Assembly: GCF_002162375.1 (NCBI RefSeq)
Contig: NZ_CP021425.1
Span: forward strand, 1,299,501-1,363,500
From: Oleiphilus messinensis
GTDB taxonomy: Bacteria > Pseudomonadota > Gammaproteobacteria > Pseudomonadales > Oleiphilaceae
Direction: 5' to 3'
DNA: 64,000 nucleotides
Under the pieces are notes generated by a model. That model saw only the letters and a program-made list of their open reading frames with translations, had not been told where the DNA came from and did no database searches. Below are positions 1 to 8,593 of the stretch, one piece after another. Positions within the stretch are counted from its first letter, which is position 1, and each line of letters starts with the position of its first letter. Made by a program: the position numbers and the translations under genes.

Positions 1-2906
1 GTTTGAGTGTTCGGCAACTGGGCGAGCCTGATTTACTGTACCGTAATAATGGCGACGGTACCTTTACTGAAGTTGCCAAACAGGCGGGGATCTCCGGCGG
101 GTATTGGGGACTTTCGGCATCTTTCAGTGATATCGATAATGATGGCTGGCCAGACTTATATGTCACCAATGATTTCTGGTCGCCAGACATGTTTTACCAT
201 AACAATGGTGATGGCACTTTCACGTTGCTGGATGCGGAACGTGTTCAGCAAACGCCGATGTTTGCGATGGGGATGGACTTTGCGGACATCAACAATGATG
301 GGCTGACGGACTATTTCGTAGGTGACATGTTGAGTCAGGATGCCACCTTGCGACTGACCCAACACGGCTTGATGGATACCACTTTGCCACCGGATGAGTC
401 AGCCGCCCAGGTGATGCATAACGGACTTTATCTCAATAATGGTGATGGCTCGTTCAGTGAAATTTCCTGGTTCGCCGGCGTCGCCGCCAGTGAATGGACC
501 TGGTCGACAAAATTCGCCGATATTGATCTGGACGGCTATGTCGATTTATTGATCAGTAACGGTATGATCGGTGATTTGATGGATAGCGATGTGCTGGCGA
601 ACATTAATCTCCCCCAGTTCAAAAATGCACCGGCTTATTATGAAAATTACCCCAAGCTGGCCACACCGAATAACGCTTTTCGCAACAATGGTGATTTGAC
701 CTTTTCCGAAGTCTCGGCACTTTGGGGAATTGATGATGAATCCATTGCCCATGGTGCCACTCTGGCAGATTTGGACAATGACGGGGATCTGGACAAGGTC
801 GATAATTTCATGAATGAGCCACTGGGTGTTTACCGGAATAACGCCCTGAAGAACCGCATTCTTGTGGAATTGGTCGGGTATCGTTCGAATTCCTTCGGGA
901 TCGGTGCGCGGGTTACGGTTACCTCTACAAATGGTCAAAAGCAGACCCGGATGATGACAACCTCCGGTGGATATCTCTCCAGCCACGCTCCCGTGTTGGT
1001 TTTCGGCCTGGATGATGCCGAGACGATCAAACAGATCGAGGTCAACTGGCCTTCCGGGCATAGCCAAACCTTCACTGACATTGAACAGAAAGCGTTGCTG
1101 GCCAATCAACGCTATGTAATCGCGGAACCGGACAGCATTCGCACGCCTCCGCCACCTCGACGTTTGCAGGCTGAGAACACCCAATTCGCCGAAGTGGGCG
1201 CAACGGCGGGGTTGACCCACGCCCATATTGAGGCAAATTTTGATGACCGGCAGTATGAAGGCTACGATGATTTTGAAGAGCAGCTTTTGTTGCCTCGCCG
1301 ACTTTCGGCGATTGGGCCAGGGGTCTCCTGGGCCGACATGGATGCCGATGGGGATGATGATCTGTATGTTGCCGGAGCACATGGACAGGCCGGGACAGTC
1401 TATCAAAATCTGGGGGATGGCAGGTTTGACCCGATTTCCAATAATATCGTTCCAGCGGCTTTGGAAGAATTGGCAACCGTCTGGTATGCCAATGGCGCGT
1501 TTGTTTCCAGCTTCAGCCGATACGAAGTTCCAAATGCGCCCATAGCGGCCATTATGGCCAACAATAACGGATTGCAGTTTCAGGCTGATGCTTCTGGTGG
1601 TGCACTGGCTTTAAACGACATGGATGGTGATGGAGACCTCGATATTTTTATCGGGGGCAGAGCAATACCGAACCAATGGCCGTTACCGGCGTCCAGCTAC
1701 ATTTATCGCAATGATGGTGCAACTTACACAAATGTTACCGCAGAAAAAGCACCCGGATTGCTTGAACTGGGCCTGGCAACTGGAGCGATGTGGCTGGATA
1801 TCGATAATGATCAGGACAGTGATTTGCTTATTGCCACAGAATATGGCCCGGTGCGTTTGTTTATAAATGATAAAGGTGCCTTCCGTGATGCTACAAAAAC
1901 CTCAGGACTGCAGAAGTGGCATGGCCTTTGGTCGGGTATTACCGCTGGTGACTTCAACGAAGATGGCTACATGGATTTTGCCGTGGCGAACTGGGGGATG
2001 AATACCCGGTATCATGCATCTGAAAAGTATCCGGCCATGCTCTATGCGGGTAACATAGATGGCGATGGAGACCTCGACATCGTTGAAGCGGAATATGTCG
2101 ATGGCGTACTCAGGCCCATGCGTGAACGTGGCATGGTGGGCGCTGAGATGCCTTTTGTCTACGAAAAATTTGATACTTTCCGTGCCTATGCTGAGGCCAC
2201 CCTCGCTGAGATTTACGATGATCGTTTGCTGGGTGAGGGCGTGATGACGTTGTATGCGAATACGCTGAAACATGCTGTGTTTATCAATGATGGCCAAGGC
2301 CACTTCAGCATGAATGTCCTGCCGGGCCTTGTTCAGGCCACTACGGGTTACGGTATTACCGCTGCTGACTTTGACAATGACGGCCATGAAGACCTTTACC
2401 TTGTCGGGAACTTTAGCCATATGGATCACGAATTCAGACAATTCTCCGGCGGCATCAGCTATCTGCTCAAAGGCAACGGAGATGGCACCTTCACTGAAGT
2501 ACCTTCCACCCAAAGCGGCTTGTTTGTGCCCTATGACGGTCGAGGTGTGGCGGTGAGTGACTATAACAAAGATGGCTGGGTGGATATCGCAGTCGGCGTG
2601 AATGATGAACGGCCTCTATTGTTTAAAAACACTGGCATTGATGGCCAGTGTGCGTTGACTCTGCGATTGCAGGGGAGCGCACGAAATCCGTTGGGGATTG
2701 GTGCACGCATTACGGTTACACGGAGTGACGGGATGACTACGAGCCGGGACGTTCAGGCCGGAAGCGGCTACTTTTCCCAGGACAGCGCAGTACACTTATT
2801 CGGCCTCGGAAAATCAGAGCAGGTAACGGTTAAGGTATTGTGGCCAGATGGAACGCAGAGTACTAAATCGGCTGCACAATGCGGCAACGTCACGCTTACG
2901 CAATGA
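1..2906 (+). CDS. FG-GAP/VCBS repeat protein with two UnbV/ASPIC domains (5' partial)
   Basis: The reading frame is open from the window edge to a TGA at 2904-2906, so the N terminus and any signal peptide are missing. At least 967 residues remain. Many short repeats carry calcium-loop signatures such as DIDNDGW, DINNDGL and DIDLDGY, typical of FG-GAP/VCBS beta-propellers. Two UnbV/ASPIC-type domains (GIGARVTV...GGYLS...VNWPSG pattern) sit at about residues 280-375 and 880-965, each after a propeller, so the protein looks like two fused CRTAC1-like units. Such proteins are usually exported; a substrate or partner cannot be read from sequence. It lies 56 bp upstream of the lasso kinase gene on the same strand and could share its transcript. 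A second protein of the same family is encoded at 12628-15210 on the other side of the cluster. Family assignment is firm, function unknown. Confidence 0.85.
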   Translation, partial: LSVRQLGEPDLLYRNNGDGTFTEVAKQAGISGGYWGLSASFSDIDNDGWPDLYVTNDFWSPDMFYHNNGDGTFTLLDAERVQQTPMFAMGMDFADINNDGLTDYFVGDMLSQDATLRLTQHGLMDTTLPPDESAAQVMHNGLYLNNGDGSFSEISWFAGVAASEWTWSTKFADIDLDGYVDLLISNGMIGDLMDSDVLANINLPQFKNAPAYYENYPKLATPNNAFRNNGDLTFSEVSALWGIDDESIAHGATLADLDNDGDLDKVDNFMNEPLGVYRNNALKNRILVELVGYRSNSFGIGARVTVTSTNGQKQTRMMTTSGGYLSSHAPVLVFGLDDAETIKQIEVNWPSGHSQTFTDIEQKALLANQRYVIAEPDSIRTPPPPRRLQAENTQFAEVGATAGLTHAHIEANFDDRQYEGYDDFEEQLLLPRRLSAIGPGVSWADMDADGDDDLYVAGAHGQAGTVYQNLGDGRFDPISNNIVPAALEELATVWYANGAFVSSFSRYEVPNAPIAAIMANNNGLQFQADASGGALALNDMDGDGDLDIFIGGRAIPNQWPLPASSYIYRNDGATYTNVTAEKAPGLLELGLATGAMWLDIDNDQDSDLLIATEYGPVRLFINDKGAFRDATKTSGLQKWHGLWSGITAGDFNEDGYMDFAVANWGMNTRYHASEKYPAMLYAGNIDGDGDLDIVEAEYVDGVLRPMRERGMVGAEMPFVYEKFDTFRAYAEATLAEIYDDRLLGEGVMTLYANTLKHAVFINDGQGHFSMNVLPGLVQATTGYGITAADFDNDGHEDLYLVGNFSHMDHEFRQFSGGISYLLKGNGDGTFTEVPSTQSGLFVPYDGRGVAVSDYNKDGWVDIAVGVNDERPLLFKNTGIDGQCALTLRLQGSARNPLGIGARITVTRSDGMTTSRDVQAGSGYFSQDSAVHLFGLGKSEQVTVKVLWPDGTQSTKSAAQCGNVTLTQ

Positions 2907-2962
2907 GTCCGCAGGACAGGATTAACATTAAGTGGTGACCCACTCATTTTTTTGGAGTTGTA

Positions 2963-3865
2963 ATGTACCAATATTATGCTTTTGGCTATCACGTGAAGTC
3001 TGACATTGCGTTGCCGGAGCTATTACCTTTTACCGATCAACCAGATATAGATGAAATCGTCACGATTACCCTGGGGAGTGTTCCGGAATCGTTGACAGCA
3101 CCCCATGAAGAGGGCGCGCGCTTTCAGGCAAAAACAGGCCAGCTGTTATTGCATGTCGATTGTGTGGCCCGATTTCTGATCGAAGGCGGTACAACGATCA
3201 CCATCGATGTTATTGACGATTGCGATGAAGATTCTATTCGTTTGTTCCTGTTGGGCTCCTGCTTTGGTGCGTTAATGCAACAGCAGGGACGATTCGTTCT
3301 GCACGGCAGTGCGGTAGTGAAGGACGATACCTGTTTGGTGTTTCTGGGGCGTTCCGGGATCGGTAAGTCGACGCTCGCTCAAGCATTGTGCCAGACCGGT
3401 TTCCAGATGCTGAGTGATGATCTGTGCTCCATCTCCTTCGAAAACAATCAGGCCTTATTGCACCCGGCTTATCCGCAAAATAAACTGTGGCCGGATTCCC
3501 TTGATGCGCTTGCCATTGAGTCAGACGGGCTTCGACTGCTCAGGCCGACAATGCGTAAAAAGGCCATTCCCAACCCTCAAAACTTCTGTGCTAGCCCTCA
3601 GGCGATCAGCAAACTCTATGTGCTGGCCAAAAGTAAAGAAGATCGCTTCGAGCGAGAGCTGTTGAAGGGGGCGCTGGCGATTAAAGCGCTGCAGGAAAAC
3701 AGTTATCGAAAACAGTATATAAATGGCCTGGGTTTAAACAAGCCGCATTTTCATCAGGTGAGCCGTACCCTGAGCAGTGGTATTGCCGTGGAGGTGGTCA
3801 GCCGACCCGATCACTTGTCCCGTTTGTCCGAGTTGGTTGATCTGATCCGTGGTATTGATCTATGA
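2963..3865 (+). CDS. HPr-kinase-like lasso peptide kinase
   Basis: 300 residues. It has an HprK/PEPCK-type P-loop, GRSGIGKST, at residues 129-137, preceded by the conserved LHGSAV segment (113-118) and followed by LSDDLC (150-155), which supplies the acidic metal/phosphate residues of this fold. Homologues in lasso peptide clusters, such as the paeninodin kinase, phosphorylate the C-terminal Ser of the precursor. The precursor in this window also ends in Ser. HprK-related kinases also occur in exosortase/exopolysaccharide loci, so the assignment to lasso tailoring rests on the neighbouring PqqD, B2 and cyclase genes. The start ATG follows a good Shine-Dalgarno (TTGGAG). Its stop overlaps the sulfotransferase start by 4 bp (ATGA), indicating translational coupling. 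Fold assignment is strong; the substrate is inferred from context. Confidence 0.82.
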   Translation: MYQYYAFGYHVKSDIALPELLPFTDQPDIDEIVTITLGSVPESLTAPHEEGARFQAKTGQLLLHVDCVARFLIEGGTTITIDVIDDCDEDSIRLFLLGSCFGALMQQQGRFVLHGSAVVKDDTCLVFLGRSGIGKSTLAQALCQTGFQMLSDDLCSISFENNQALLHPAYPQNKLWPDSLDALAIESDGLRLLRPTMRKKAIPNPQNFCASPQAISKLYVLAKSKEDRFERELLKGALAIKALQENSYRKQYINGLGLNKPHFHQVSRTLSSGIAVEVVSRPDHLSRLSELVDLIRGIDL

Positions 3866-4728
3866 CCGAGGGCAATCTGGTTTGGTTAGCCTCCTATCCC
3901 AAGTCAGGGAACACTTGGTTTAGGCTGTTTATGGCGGCGCTGACCCACGGCAAGACTGAAATTGACCTGGAAAGCATTTCAAAAACGGAAATTGCGAGTT
4001 CCCGAGAGTGGTTCTTAAAAGACTCCGGTCTGGATTCAACGGCGTTAACGCTCCAGCAGATTAACCGTATTCGACCCGATATCTACCGGCATCATGCCAA
4101 AAGTCAACAGTCGTTGAGCTTTCACAAAGTTCATGATGCCTATATTTATAATGATGTGGGCGCGCCACTCTTTCCGCCCGAGATTTCAGCGCGGGTGTTG
4201 TACCTGATCCGGAATCCCCTTGATGTCTGTGTATCGTTCGCCCATCATGCCGGTCACGATGATTACGACAAAATGCTGTTGAATATGATGGATCCTGAAT
4301 ATGCAATGGCGAAAACCACGTATCGACCTGCGGATCAGTTACAGCAACAATTGCGCTCCTGGAGCCAACATGTGGACAGTTGGGAGCTGGATTCGGGAAT
4401 AGCCTGCCTGGTGATCCGCTACGAAGACATGAAATCAGATGCCTTGGCGGCGTTTACCCGAGCGGCGCGGTTTCTGGGGTTGCCAAGCGATGCTGAGCGG
4501 ATCAAGCAAGCCATTGACGCGTGCGCGTTCCAAAAGCTCAAAAAGCAGGAATTGGAAAAAGGCTTTAAAGAACGACCGAAAAAGTCCAAATCGTTCTTTC
4601 GAGAAGGTGAAGTGGGAACCTGGCGGCAAAAACTGGATAAAGCTCTGGTGGAGAAGTTTATTCTTTCCAGTCGTGAAACCTTGCTGCGACACGGCTATAT
4701 TGATGAAAATAACCAACCGGTTTTTTGA
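3862..4728 (+). CDS. PAPS-dependent sulfotransferase family protein
   Basis: 288 residues. The N terminus has the 5'-phosphosulfate-binding loop YPKSGNTW (residues 12-19). A 3'-phosphate-binding segment, RNPLDVCVSF, lies at 117-126, and a C-terminal EGEVGTWR near residue 250 matches the GxxGxW(R/K) motif of cytosolic-type sulfotransferases. The family moves sulfate from PAPS to a hydroxyl or amine. The gene overlaps the kinase gene by 4 bp and is 55 bp upstream of the PqqD gene, so it belongs to the same transcription unit. A role in tailoring the lasso peptide, which has Ser/Thr residues in its tail, is inference; a small molecule or glycan could equally be the acceptor. The domain call is secure. 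Confidence 0.85.
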   Translation: MTEGNLVWLASYPKSGNTWFRLFMAALTHGKTEIDLESISKTEIASSREWFLKDSGLDSTALTLQQINRIRPDIYRHHAKSQQSLSFHKVHDAYIYNDVGAPLFPPEISARVLYLIRNPLDVCVSFAHHAGHDDYDKMLLNMMDPEYAMAKTTYRPADQLQQQLRSWSQHVDSWELDSGIACLVIRYEDMKSDALAAFTRAARFLGLPSDAERIKQAIDACAFQKLKKQELEKGFKERPKKSKSFFREGEVGTWRQKLDKALVEKFILSSRETLLRHGYIDENNQPVF

Positions 4729-4783
4729 TCGCGAAAAAGCCTGAATCTGTCCCGAGTCTTTCGGTAACGTATGGAGAACTAAA

Positions 4784-5071
4784 ATGTATGAACTCAGCCT
4801 GGAATCACAGGTGAAGCAAAAAGAGGGGCACGCGGCCTGTGAGCTGGATGGAGAAGTCGTGCTCATGAATCTGGACAGTGGCCGGTACTTTCAATTGAAA
4901 GAAACCGGGAAAGCCATCTGGGAAATGATTGCGGTGCCAAAGCGGGTGCAAGACCTGTGCGTTGATTTAACGAAGCGCTTTGATGTCAGTGAGTCCAATT
5001 GTCAGGCACAAACCCTGGGGTTTCTCAAAGCACTGCATGAACAGAATTTTATCGATGTTGGCGACCAGTAA
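4784..5071 (+). CDS. PqqD-family RiPP recognition element (lasso B1)
   Basis: 95 residues, the usual size of a stand-alone PqqD/RRE protein. The pattern EVVLMNLDSGRYFQL followed by a helix GKAIWEMI and a winged-helix-like C terminus is typical of PqqD domains, which bind RiPP leader peptides by beta-strand addition. In lasso pathways the B1 protein recognises the Y/W-xx-P-x-L leader motif and hands the precursor to the B2 protease. The B2 gene starts inside its 3' end. The expected ligand is the leader encoded at 10627-10764, which carries WTTPKL. The start has GGAG 5 bp upstream. Confidence 0.85.
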   Translation: MYELSLESQVKQKEGHAACELDGEVVLMNLDSGRYFQLKETGKAIWEMIAVPKRVQDLCVDLTKRFDVSESNCQAQTLGFLKALHEQNFIDVGDQ

Positions 5072-5528
5072 ACTTGGGCGGGCGTATACCAAATATGCCG
5101 CATTAAGTTGGCACGAAAAGCGTTTGTTAATCGAAATAGGCTTTTTGCTGGCCTGTTCATGGGTTGCCATTCGGTTTGTTGCTTTCAAACGCCTTACCCC
5201 ACATTTTGGTCAGCGCCACCATGAAACCGCAAAGGTTCTGACTCACACCGATCCGGAAGCCATCCTCATCGGGCGCTTGATCCGGGCGGCCTCGGATCGT
5301 CTGCCTTGGGAATGTAAGTGTCTGGCGCAAGCGCTGGTGGCCCAGATCATGTTGTCCCGCAGAAAGATTGCGACAACGCTTTATATTGGCGTCACCCGTG
5401 ACAGTGATGAAACCAGGCAACACCAGGCCCACGCCTGGGTGCGTTATGGTGAGCATTACCTCACTGGGGGCAGGGGACACAAACGGTATACTGTAATCGA
5501 TTTTTACGGGACAGAACTGACCCGGTAA
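5055..5528 (+). CDS. Transglutaminase-like lasso leader peptidase (B2)
   Basis: About 157 residues. The C-terminal half has the B2 cysteine-protease layout: Cys in WECKCLAQAL (about residue 89), an IGVTRD strand, then AHAWV with the catalytic His (about 126) and a later Asp (TVIDF). A hydrophobic N-terminal helix (about 24-42) is normal for B2 proteins. The family removes the leader two residues after the conserved Thr. The gene overlaps the PqqD gene in another frame. ATG at 5055 gives a 17-bp overlap; an in-frame ATG at 5037 is an alternative, and neither has a convincing Shine-Dalgarno. A 17-bp tandem repeat begins at its stop codon. B1 and B2 are separate genes here, unlike McjB-type fusions. 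Confidence 0.83.
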   Translation: MLATSKLGRAYTKYAALSWHEKRLLIEIGFLLACSWVAIRFVAFKRLTPHFGQRHHETAKVLTHTDPEAILIGRLIRAASDRLPWECKCLAQALVAQIMLSRRKIATTLYIGVTRDSDETRQHQAHAWVRYGEHYLTGGRGHKRYTVIDFYGTELTR

Positions 5529-5628
5529 CGATGCAGTCCAAGGAACAATGCAGTCCAAATAACGATGCAGTCCAAATAACGATGCAGTCCAAATAACGAT
5601 GCAGTCCAAATAACGATGCAGTCCAACG
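5527..5628 (+). repeat. 17-bp tandem repeat, six units
   Basis: Six head-to-tail copies of a 17-bp unit with consensus AACGATGCAGTCCAAAT fill the gap between the convergent B2 and CobT-like genes. The first copy overlaps the B2 stop codon. Units 3-5 are identical, unit 2 has one change (AACAATG), and units 1 and 6 differ in their last two bases. The array is exactly 102 bp (6 x 17). A phase-shifting unit of 17 bp argues against a coding role. It is a candidate for copy-number variation between strains. Confidence 0.95.
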
Positions 5629-5634
5629 CTCCCA

Positions 5635-7473
5635 TTATTCGCGCTCAAAAAGCGAGGCGAGTTGCTTAAGCAATGTTTCACCCAGTAATTGAGCATTGGC
5701 TATTCGGGTCGACTTGGCATAGTAGCGGCCTACATCGTGCCCAATGCCGATGGCCAACAACTCAACCCGCGGGTCTTGTTCAACCAGGGTGATTATTTCC
5801 CGCAGATGGGCCTCCAGAAAATGAGAGCCGTTTGCCTGTTGGGTGGCTTTGTCCATCGGGCGTCCATCTGAAATGACGATCAGTATCCGTCGCTCTGTTG
5901 GATTTCGGAGAATGCGCTGATAAGCCCACCACAGGGCTTCACCGTCTATGTTTTCTTGCAGTAAAGACTCCTGTAGCATCGTGCCCAGTGAGCGTTTAAT
6001 GCGTCGATAGGTTTCCCCTGCTTCCTTGTAGATAATGTGCCGTACACCGTTCAAACGGCCCGGATTTTCAGGTTTGCCGCAGTTTACCCACTCCAGATAG
6101 GCTCGATTATTTTCCTGACTGGTCGTTGTATAGCCGAGCACCTCGGTTTTTACCGAGCAACGTTCCAAAGCTTGTACGATTATGCTCGTGGAAAGCCATG
6201 CCAGTTTAATGGCCTCGCCTTTCATGGAGCCGGAGTTATCAATCAGTAAGCTAATAACCGTGTCTTTGAACTTCCCTTCTGATTCGTTTTTTAAGGGCAC
6301 CGTTGCCAGAGGGGAGGTGACCAATCGACTCAGGCGACCCGTATCGAGTCGACCCTGATCAGTATCAAATTGCCAGTTTTTCCGTTGTAGGGCGAAAATT
6401 TTGCGCTGGAGTTGTTTGCTGAGTTTGGCAATGGTTTGTCTGTGTTGTTGCAAGTCCTGGTCAAATTGAGCCAAAGAAAGAGGGGCATCGATGGCATTCG
6501 CAAGCTGGCTTGCTTTTAAAACCTGATCAAATTGTGTGGTAAAAATAGGGTAATTGGCCGTTTCTCTTGGGGGAAACCGGCTTATTTCCGGACTTTGTGG
6601 CAATGTACTCACGGGGTCTGGTGCATCCGTCGACGCATATTCATCCCGGACATTATCGTCGTTCTGCACAATTTCAGCCTGAACATCATCCAGGTTCGGC
6701 TCAGTTTGCCCTGTCTCTAGAGGATTGGTTTTGTCGACTTCGCCATTTGCGTCGGAAAACATCGGGTCATCAAGGCTGACTCTTGAGTAAGTGATGGTAT
6801 CGAGGTTGTCCAGATCGGGCTGAGCGTTTATGCGGGCTAGCATTTCGACGCCTTTTTCGATAAAGCGCCCTTGGTCATTCACCCATTTGTCAAACTCTGA
6901 AAGCGTCAGGTCGAATTCGGGGGTTGGGATGGTAGCGGGAGCTCGGAGCTTGGCTTCAGTAATGGCTTGGCGAATGGCAAGGGGTAGCCTGTACCAGATG
7001 GCAGGTTGTGAATCCCCGTGCCGCATCAATGCGTGTTCCAGGCCCTGTACGATCAGCGCTCCGACGTTTTGGGCCCGCCCTGCCAGATGGGGGCAGCCCA
7101 ATGCTTCGACACGGACCAGTTCCAACCAGCCCAGATACTGCGAAAATCCATATTGTTTTATCTGATCTGCAAACTGGAAGGCACTGTGATGCTGCTGGAG
7201 CAAACTTTCAAGATCAGAAAGACCCCGTAAGAACGATTTCGTTTTCTGTTGATCTGGGTGATCCTGTTGCTCGAGATCGTAACGTTGCCTGATCAGAGCC
7301 GTGATGACGGGGTGGACTTCACTGTTGCCAGGGGGATGTGATTCGTGTGCACATGCTGTGTTACTGCCTGCCATGTCAGTGCAACGGTGGGCCGGTAACG
7401 CACGGTTACTGGCACTGAGGGCAGTCTGGCGTTGCTCTGCAGTTGCAGTGCTATGATAAAAACCTTTGCTCAC
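5635..7473 (-). CDS. CobT-like von Willebrand A protein
   Basis: 612 residues from a GTG start with an AGGA Shine-Dalgarno. The last 200 residues match the C-terminal VWA domain of cobaltochelatase subunit CobT: the metal-ion-dependent adhesion motif DNSGSM (412-417), then KTEVLGYTT, GRLN..RHIIYK, NIDGEALWWA, VISDGRPMD and LLAIGIGHDV. The middle is acidic and low-complexity, as in CobT. CobT works with the AAA ATPase CobS and the large subunit CobN to insert cobalt in aerobic cobalamin synthesis. A CobS-like gene lies directly upstream, 36 bp away, but there is no cobN or other cobalamin gene in the window. The pair may complete a chelatase encoded elsewhere or act as a separate MoxR/VWA-type remodelling machine. 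It lies on the opposite strand inside the lasso cluster. Confidence 0.83.
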   Translation of the reverse strand: MSKGFYHSTATAEQRQTALSASNRALPAHRCTDMAGSNTACAHESHPPGNSEVHPVITALIRQRYDLEQQDHPDQQKTKSFLRGLSDLESLLQQHHSAFQFADQIKQYGFSQYLGWLELVRVEALGCPHLAGRAQNVGALIVQGLEHALMRHGDSQPAIWYRLPLAIRQAITEAKLRAPATIPTPEFDLTLSEFDKWVNDQGRFIEKGVEMLARINAQPDLDNLDTITYSRVSLDDPMFSDANGEVDKTNPLETGQTEPNLDDVQAEIVQNDDNVRDEYASTDAPDPVSTLPQSPEISRFPPRETANYPIFTTQFDQVLKASQLANAIDAPLSLAQFDQDLQQHRQTIAKLSKQLQRKIFALQRKNWQFDTDQGRLDTGRLSRLVTSPLATVPLKNESEGKFKDTVISLLIDNSGSMKGEAIKLAWLSTSIIVQALERCSVKTEVLGYTTTSQENNRAYLEWVNCGKPENPGRLNGVRHIIYKEAGETYRRIKRSLGTMLQESLLQENIDGEALWWAYQRILRNPTERRILIVISDGRPMDKATQQANGSHFLEAHLREIITLVEQDPRVELLAIGIGHDVGRYYAKSTRIANAQLLGETLLKQLASLFERE

Positions 7474-7509
7474 CGGTTCAATTCCTGTTTCGTGGGCCAG
7501 CAGGGAAAA

Positions 7510-8502
7510 TCAATCAAGCAGGTCGATATCAAAACAACGCTGGTAGTATTCCGACAGAATAAACCGCTCCTGTTCATCGCATTTATTCAGGAAGCTGAGC
7601 CGGAACGCCATCTCCAGGTCGCCGACAATCAAGTAGTTTTCCGCCCAGCTTATCAGCGTCCTGAGTGACATCAAGGTAGAAATATCGCCATGCTTGAAGC
7701 CTTCCCGGGTCAATTCCGCCATGGCCACCATGGAGCCTAACAGAGCCCTGTTTGGCTCGTTTTGAAAATCCGGTAATTTGGTCAGTAAAATATTCAGCTC
7801 TTCCTCAAAGGCCAGATAGTTCAGGTTAACCGTAATATGCCAGCGATCCATCTGTGCCTGATTAATCTGCTGCGAGCCATGGTAAAGTCCCGTGGCATCA
7901 CCCAGGCCCACCGTGTTGGACGTCGCAAAGACCCGGAAGTTCTCATGGGGTGTAATAACCCGGTTCTGCTCAAGCAAGGTCAGCTTGCCGTTATCTTCCA
8001 GCAGACGTTGAATGACAAACATCACGTCCGGCCGCCCGGCGTCATATTCATCGAAGATAATCGCTGTGCCGTTTTGCATGGCCCAAGGCAGAATACCTTC
8101 CTGAAACTCTGTGGTCTGGACGCCGTTTTTGAGCACAATGGCGTCCCGACCAATCAGGTCAAGGCGACTGATATGGCTGTCCAGGTTGACTCTGACACAG
8201 GGCCAGTTCAAGCGGGCGGCCACCTGTTCAATATGGGAGGATTTGCCACTGCCATGCATACCCTGCACGATAACCCGCCGGTTATGGTTAAAACCGGCCA
8301 GTATTGATAATGTTGTAACCGGATCAAACACATAGGATGCATCCTGTACCGGCACATGCTCCACGCGGCTGCTAAATGCTTTGGTGTGCATATTCCGCGC
8401 TATATCCCTGTCGAGACCAAAAGTCTCAGCCACGTCGATAGTGAGTTCCGGGCGCGGTAAAGGTTTGCTTTGTTCGATGTCTGGCTCAGCCGGATGATTC
8501 AT
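7510..8502 (-). CDS. CobS-like MoxR-family AAA+ ATPase
   Basis: 330 residues from ATG at 8502, which has GGGA 7 bp upstream. It has Walker A GMHGSGKSS (81-89), Walker B AIIFDEYD (147-154), and the CobS-typical stretches VNLDSHISRLDLIGRD and FATSNTVGLGDATGLYHG, followed by NQAQMDRWHI as sensor/arginine-finger region. CobS is the ATPase of the CobNST cobaltochelatase; close relatives serve as chaperone-like ATPases paired with VWA proteins. It is transcribed ahead of the CobT-like gene as a two-gene unit and is divergent from the lasso cyclase gene, sharing a 91-bp intergenic region. Family call is firm; whether it serves a chelatase is open. Confidence 0.85.
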   Translation of the reverse strand: MNHPAEPDIEQSKPLPRPELTIDVAETFGLDRDIARNMHTKAFSSRVEHVPVQDASYVFDPVTTLSILAGFNHNRRVIVQGMHGSGKSSHIEQVAARLNWPCVRVNLDSHISRLDLIGRDAIVLKNGVQTTEFQEGILPWAMQNGTAIIFDEYDAGRPDVMFVIQRLLEDNGKLTLLEQNRVITPHENFRVFATSNTVGLGDATGLYHGSQQINQAQMDRWHITVNLNYLAFEEELNILLTKLPDFQNEPNRALLGSMVAMAELTREGFKHGDISTLMSLRTLISWAENYLIVGDLEMAFRLSFLNKCDEQERFILSEYYQRCFDIDLLD

Positions 8503-8572
8503 TAGGATTCCCAAATTCGTGCAGGCATTCAATTATATCGTCTACAATACAATAGCGTATTTTCGATAACTG

Positions 8573-8578
8573 TATAAT
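8573..8578 (+). promoter_or_regulatory. Possible -10 element for the lasso cyclase gene
   Basis: A perfect TATAAT lies 16 bp upstream of the cyclase ATG in the 91-bp divergent spacer. No convincing -35 is seen at 16-18 bp, and the implied leader would be short with no clear Shine-Dalgarno. Confidence 0.35.
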
Positions 8579-8593
8579 TTTGGGCAACATTTT

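Noticed and set aside
546-1406. Long antisense frames over the FG-GAP genes (also 20-22 kb)
   Set aside because: They mirror the repeated Asp/Gly codons of the real genes and show no family features.
5527-5628. CRISPR array
   Set aside because: The 17-bp units abut with no spacers and no cas genes are present.
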